DNA of 64,000 bases from Micromonospora sp. NBC_01740 (GTDB lineage: Bacteria; Actinomycetota; Actinomycetes; Mycobacteriales; Micromonosporaceae), in the NCBI RefSeq assembly GCF_035920365.1, contig NZ_CP109150.1:1178001-1242000 (forward strand). Reading direction: 5' to 3'. A program made the position numbers and the translations under genes. Below are positions 63,326-64,000 of this stretch, one piece after another (position 1 is the stretch's first letter; every line of letters starts with the position of its first letter). The notes below the pieces were generated by a model. That model did no database searches, was not told the origin of the DNA, and was given only the letters and a program-made list of their open reading frames with translations.

Positions 63326-64000
63326 GTGAGCGTCAGCACGGCCACGACCGGGTCCGGTCCAGGGAAGGTCCGCACCCACGCCCGCTGGTTGCTCGTTCTG
63401 TACGCCACCGCGCTGGTGCTCACCCTGACGGCCGGCGTGCCGGGCCGGACACGGGCCGAGGGCGGCATGTCGGCCGACCGGCTCACCGCCCTCTTCGAGC
63501 GTTACGGCGACACCTCCGGCCGGTGGAACGGCGCCGACCGGACGGCCTCGGTCCGGCTCCCCGACGGCCGGCTCCTCTGGCTCTTCTCCGACACGTTTCT
63601 CGGCCCCGTGGGCCCGGACGGTTCCCGCCCCCGCACCGCGTCGTTCATCAACAACTCCGCCGTGGTGCAGCAGGGCGACGAACTGCGCGAGACGGTGCAC
63701 GGCGGCACCGCCGAGGACCCCGCCTCGCTCGTACCGCCCCCGGCCGCCGACCAGTTCTACTGGATCGGCGACGCCCAGGTCGTGGGCGAGACCCTCCAGA
63801 TGCTGGTCAACCGCTACCGCCGGACGGGCGACGGCCCGCTGGACCACGTCCTGCTGGGCACCTCGCTGGCGACCTTCGCACTGCCCGGCATGACACCCGT
63901 CGCGGTCCGGCCGCTGCCGCTGGGAGAGCGCATCTCGTGGGGCTCCAGCCTGCTCCGCGATGGCGGACACACCCTGATCTACGGCACCGAGGCGAGCGGC
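63326..64000 (+). CDS. DUF4185-like exported protein (3' end outside window)
   Basis: A partial frame of 225 codons from GTG 63326 to the window end without a stop. A basic N-terminus and helix (WLLVLYATALVLTLTAGVPG) form a signal or anchor. Then comes a domain starting RLTALFERYGDTSGRWNGAD with RLPDGRLLWLFSDTFLGPVG and FINNSAVVQQGDELR, as in DUF4185/five-bladed-propeller glycosidase-like proteins. Probably binds or cleaves envelope sugars. It follows the flippase gene by 20 bases. Confidence 0.8.
   Translation, partial: MSVSTATTGSGPGKVRTHARWLLVLYATALVLTLTAGVPGRTRAEGGMSADRLTALFERYGDTSGRWNGADRTASVRLPDGRLLWLFSDTFLGPVGPDGSRPRTASFINNSAVVQQGDELRETVHGGTAEDPASLVPPPAADQFYWIGDAQVVGETLQMLVNRYRRTGDGPLDHVLLGTSLATFALPGMTPVAVRPLPLGERISWGSSLLRDGGHTLIYGTEASG

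Overview
The window is high-GC actinomycete chromosome. Codon use, GTG/TTG starts, XRE–DUF397 pairs, the leuA attenuator and the aftD cell-wall locus all point to Micromonosporaceae, most likely Micromonospora or a close relative. This assignment is an inference from gene content; no search was run.

Positions 1–10300 look like an accessory island. They hold a partly duplicated small membrane-protein gene; an ECF-type sigma factor coupled by ATGA to a coiled-coil protein with a class III nucleotide-cyclase-like domain; a protein with two related N-terminal units, an Asn/Gly/Gln-rich RHIM/amyloid-like motif and a hydrophobic tail; a perfect 46-bp palindrome; a histidine-phosphatase-like gene; and three overlapping minus-strand genes (tyrosine recombinase, XRE regulator, zinc-ribbon recombinase-like protein). 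Small orphan genes, a Nudix gene, decayed coding fragments and a remnant type I-E-like CRISPR unit (10199–10272) without cas genes follow.

Positions 10339–31400 are core-like. They contain asd and lysC (aspartate pathway), a lipoprotein, a nitroreductase, leuA behind a leader-peptide attenuator (Leu codons CTT-CTC-CTT), an MFS exporter, a secreted HNH nuclease, a five-gene oligopeptide ABC transporter with a tandem repeat between dppC and dppD, then recR, ybaB and dnaX. That last trio is split by an opposing DUF2332 gene, and dnaX carries a collagen-like insert. The SRP RNA and tRNA-Ser(GGA) follow.

Positions 31500–41740 mix small orphan genes, a truncated TauE/SafE transporter, an XRE/DUF397 regulator group, tRNA-Ser(CGA), deoD, a TetR–thioesterase pair, tadA with its associated gene, and an M23 peptidase. 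Positions 41900–50110 hold a secreted GH81 glucanase behind a LacI-type palindrome, a PHP phosphoesterase, an EamA exporter, a Uma2 nuclease and a DUF885 protein. Long palindromes with a shared core occur near 34.5 and 46.4 kb.

Positions 50170–64000 are envelope genes: a DUF6114-like protein with a DUF6230 remnant, DUF3068, a membrane acyltransferase, AftD arabinofuranosyltransferase, a GT4 glycosyltransferase, DUF2613, a polytopic membrane protein, a flippase-like protein and the start of a DUF4185-like protein. Several of these correspond to the mycobacterial Rv0225–Rv0236A region, which fits arabinan-containing envelope assembly.
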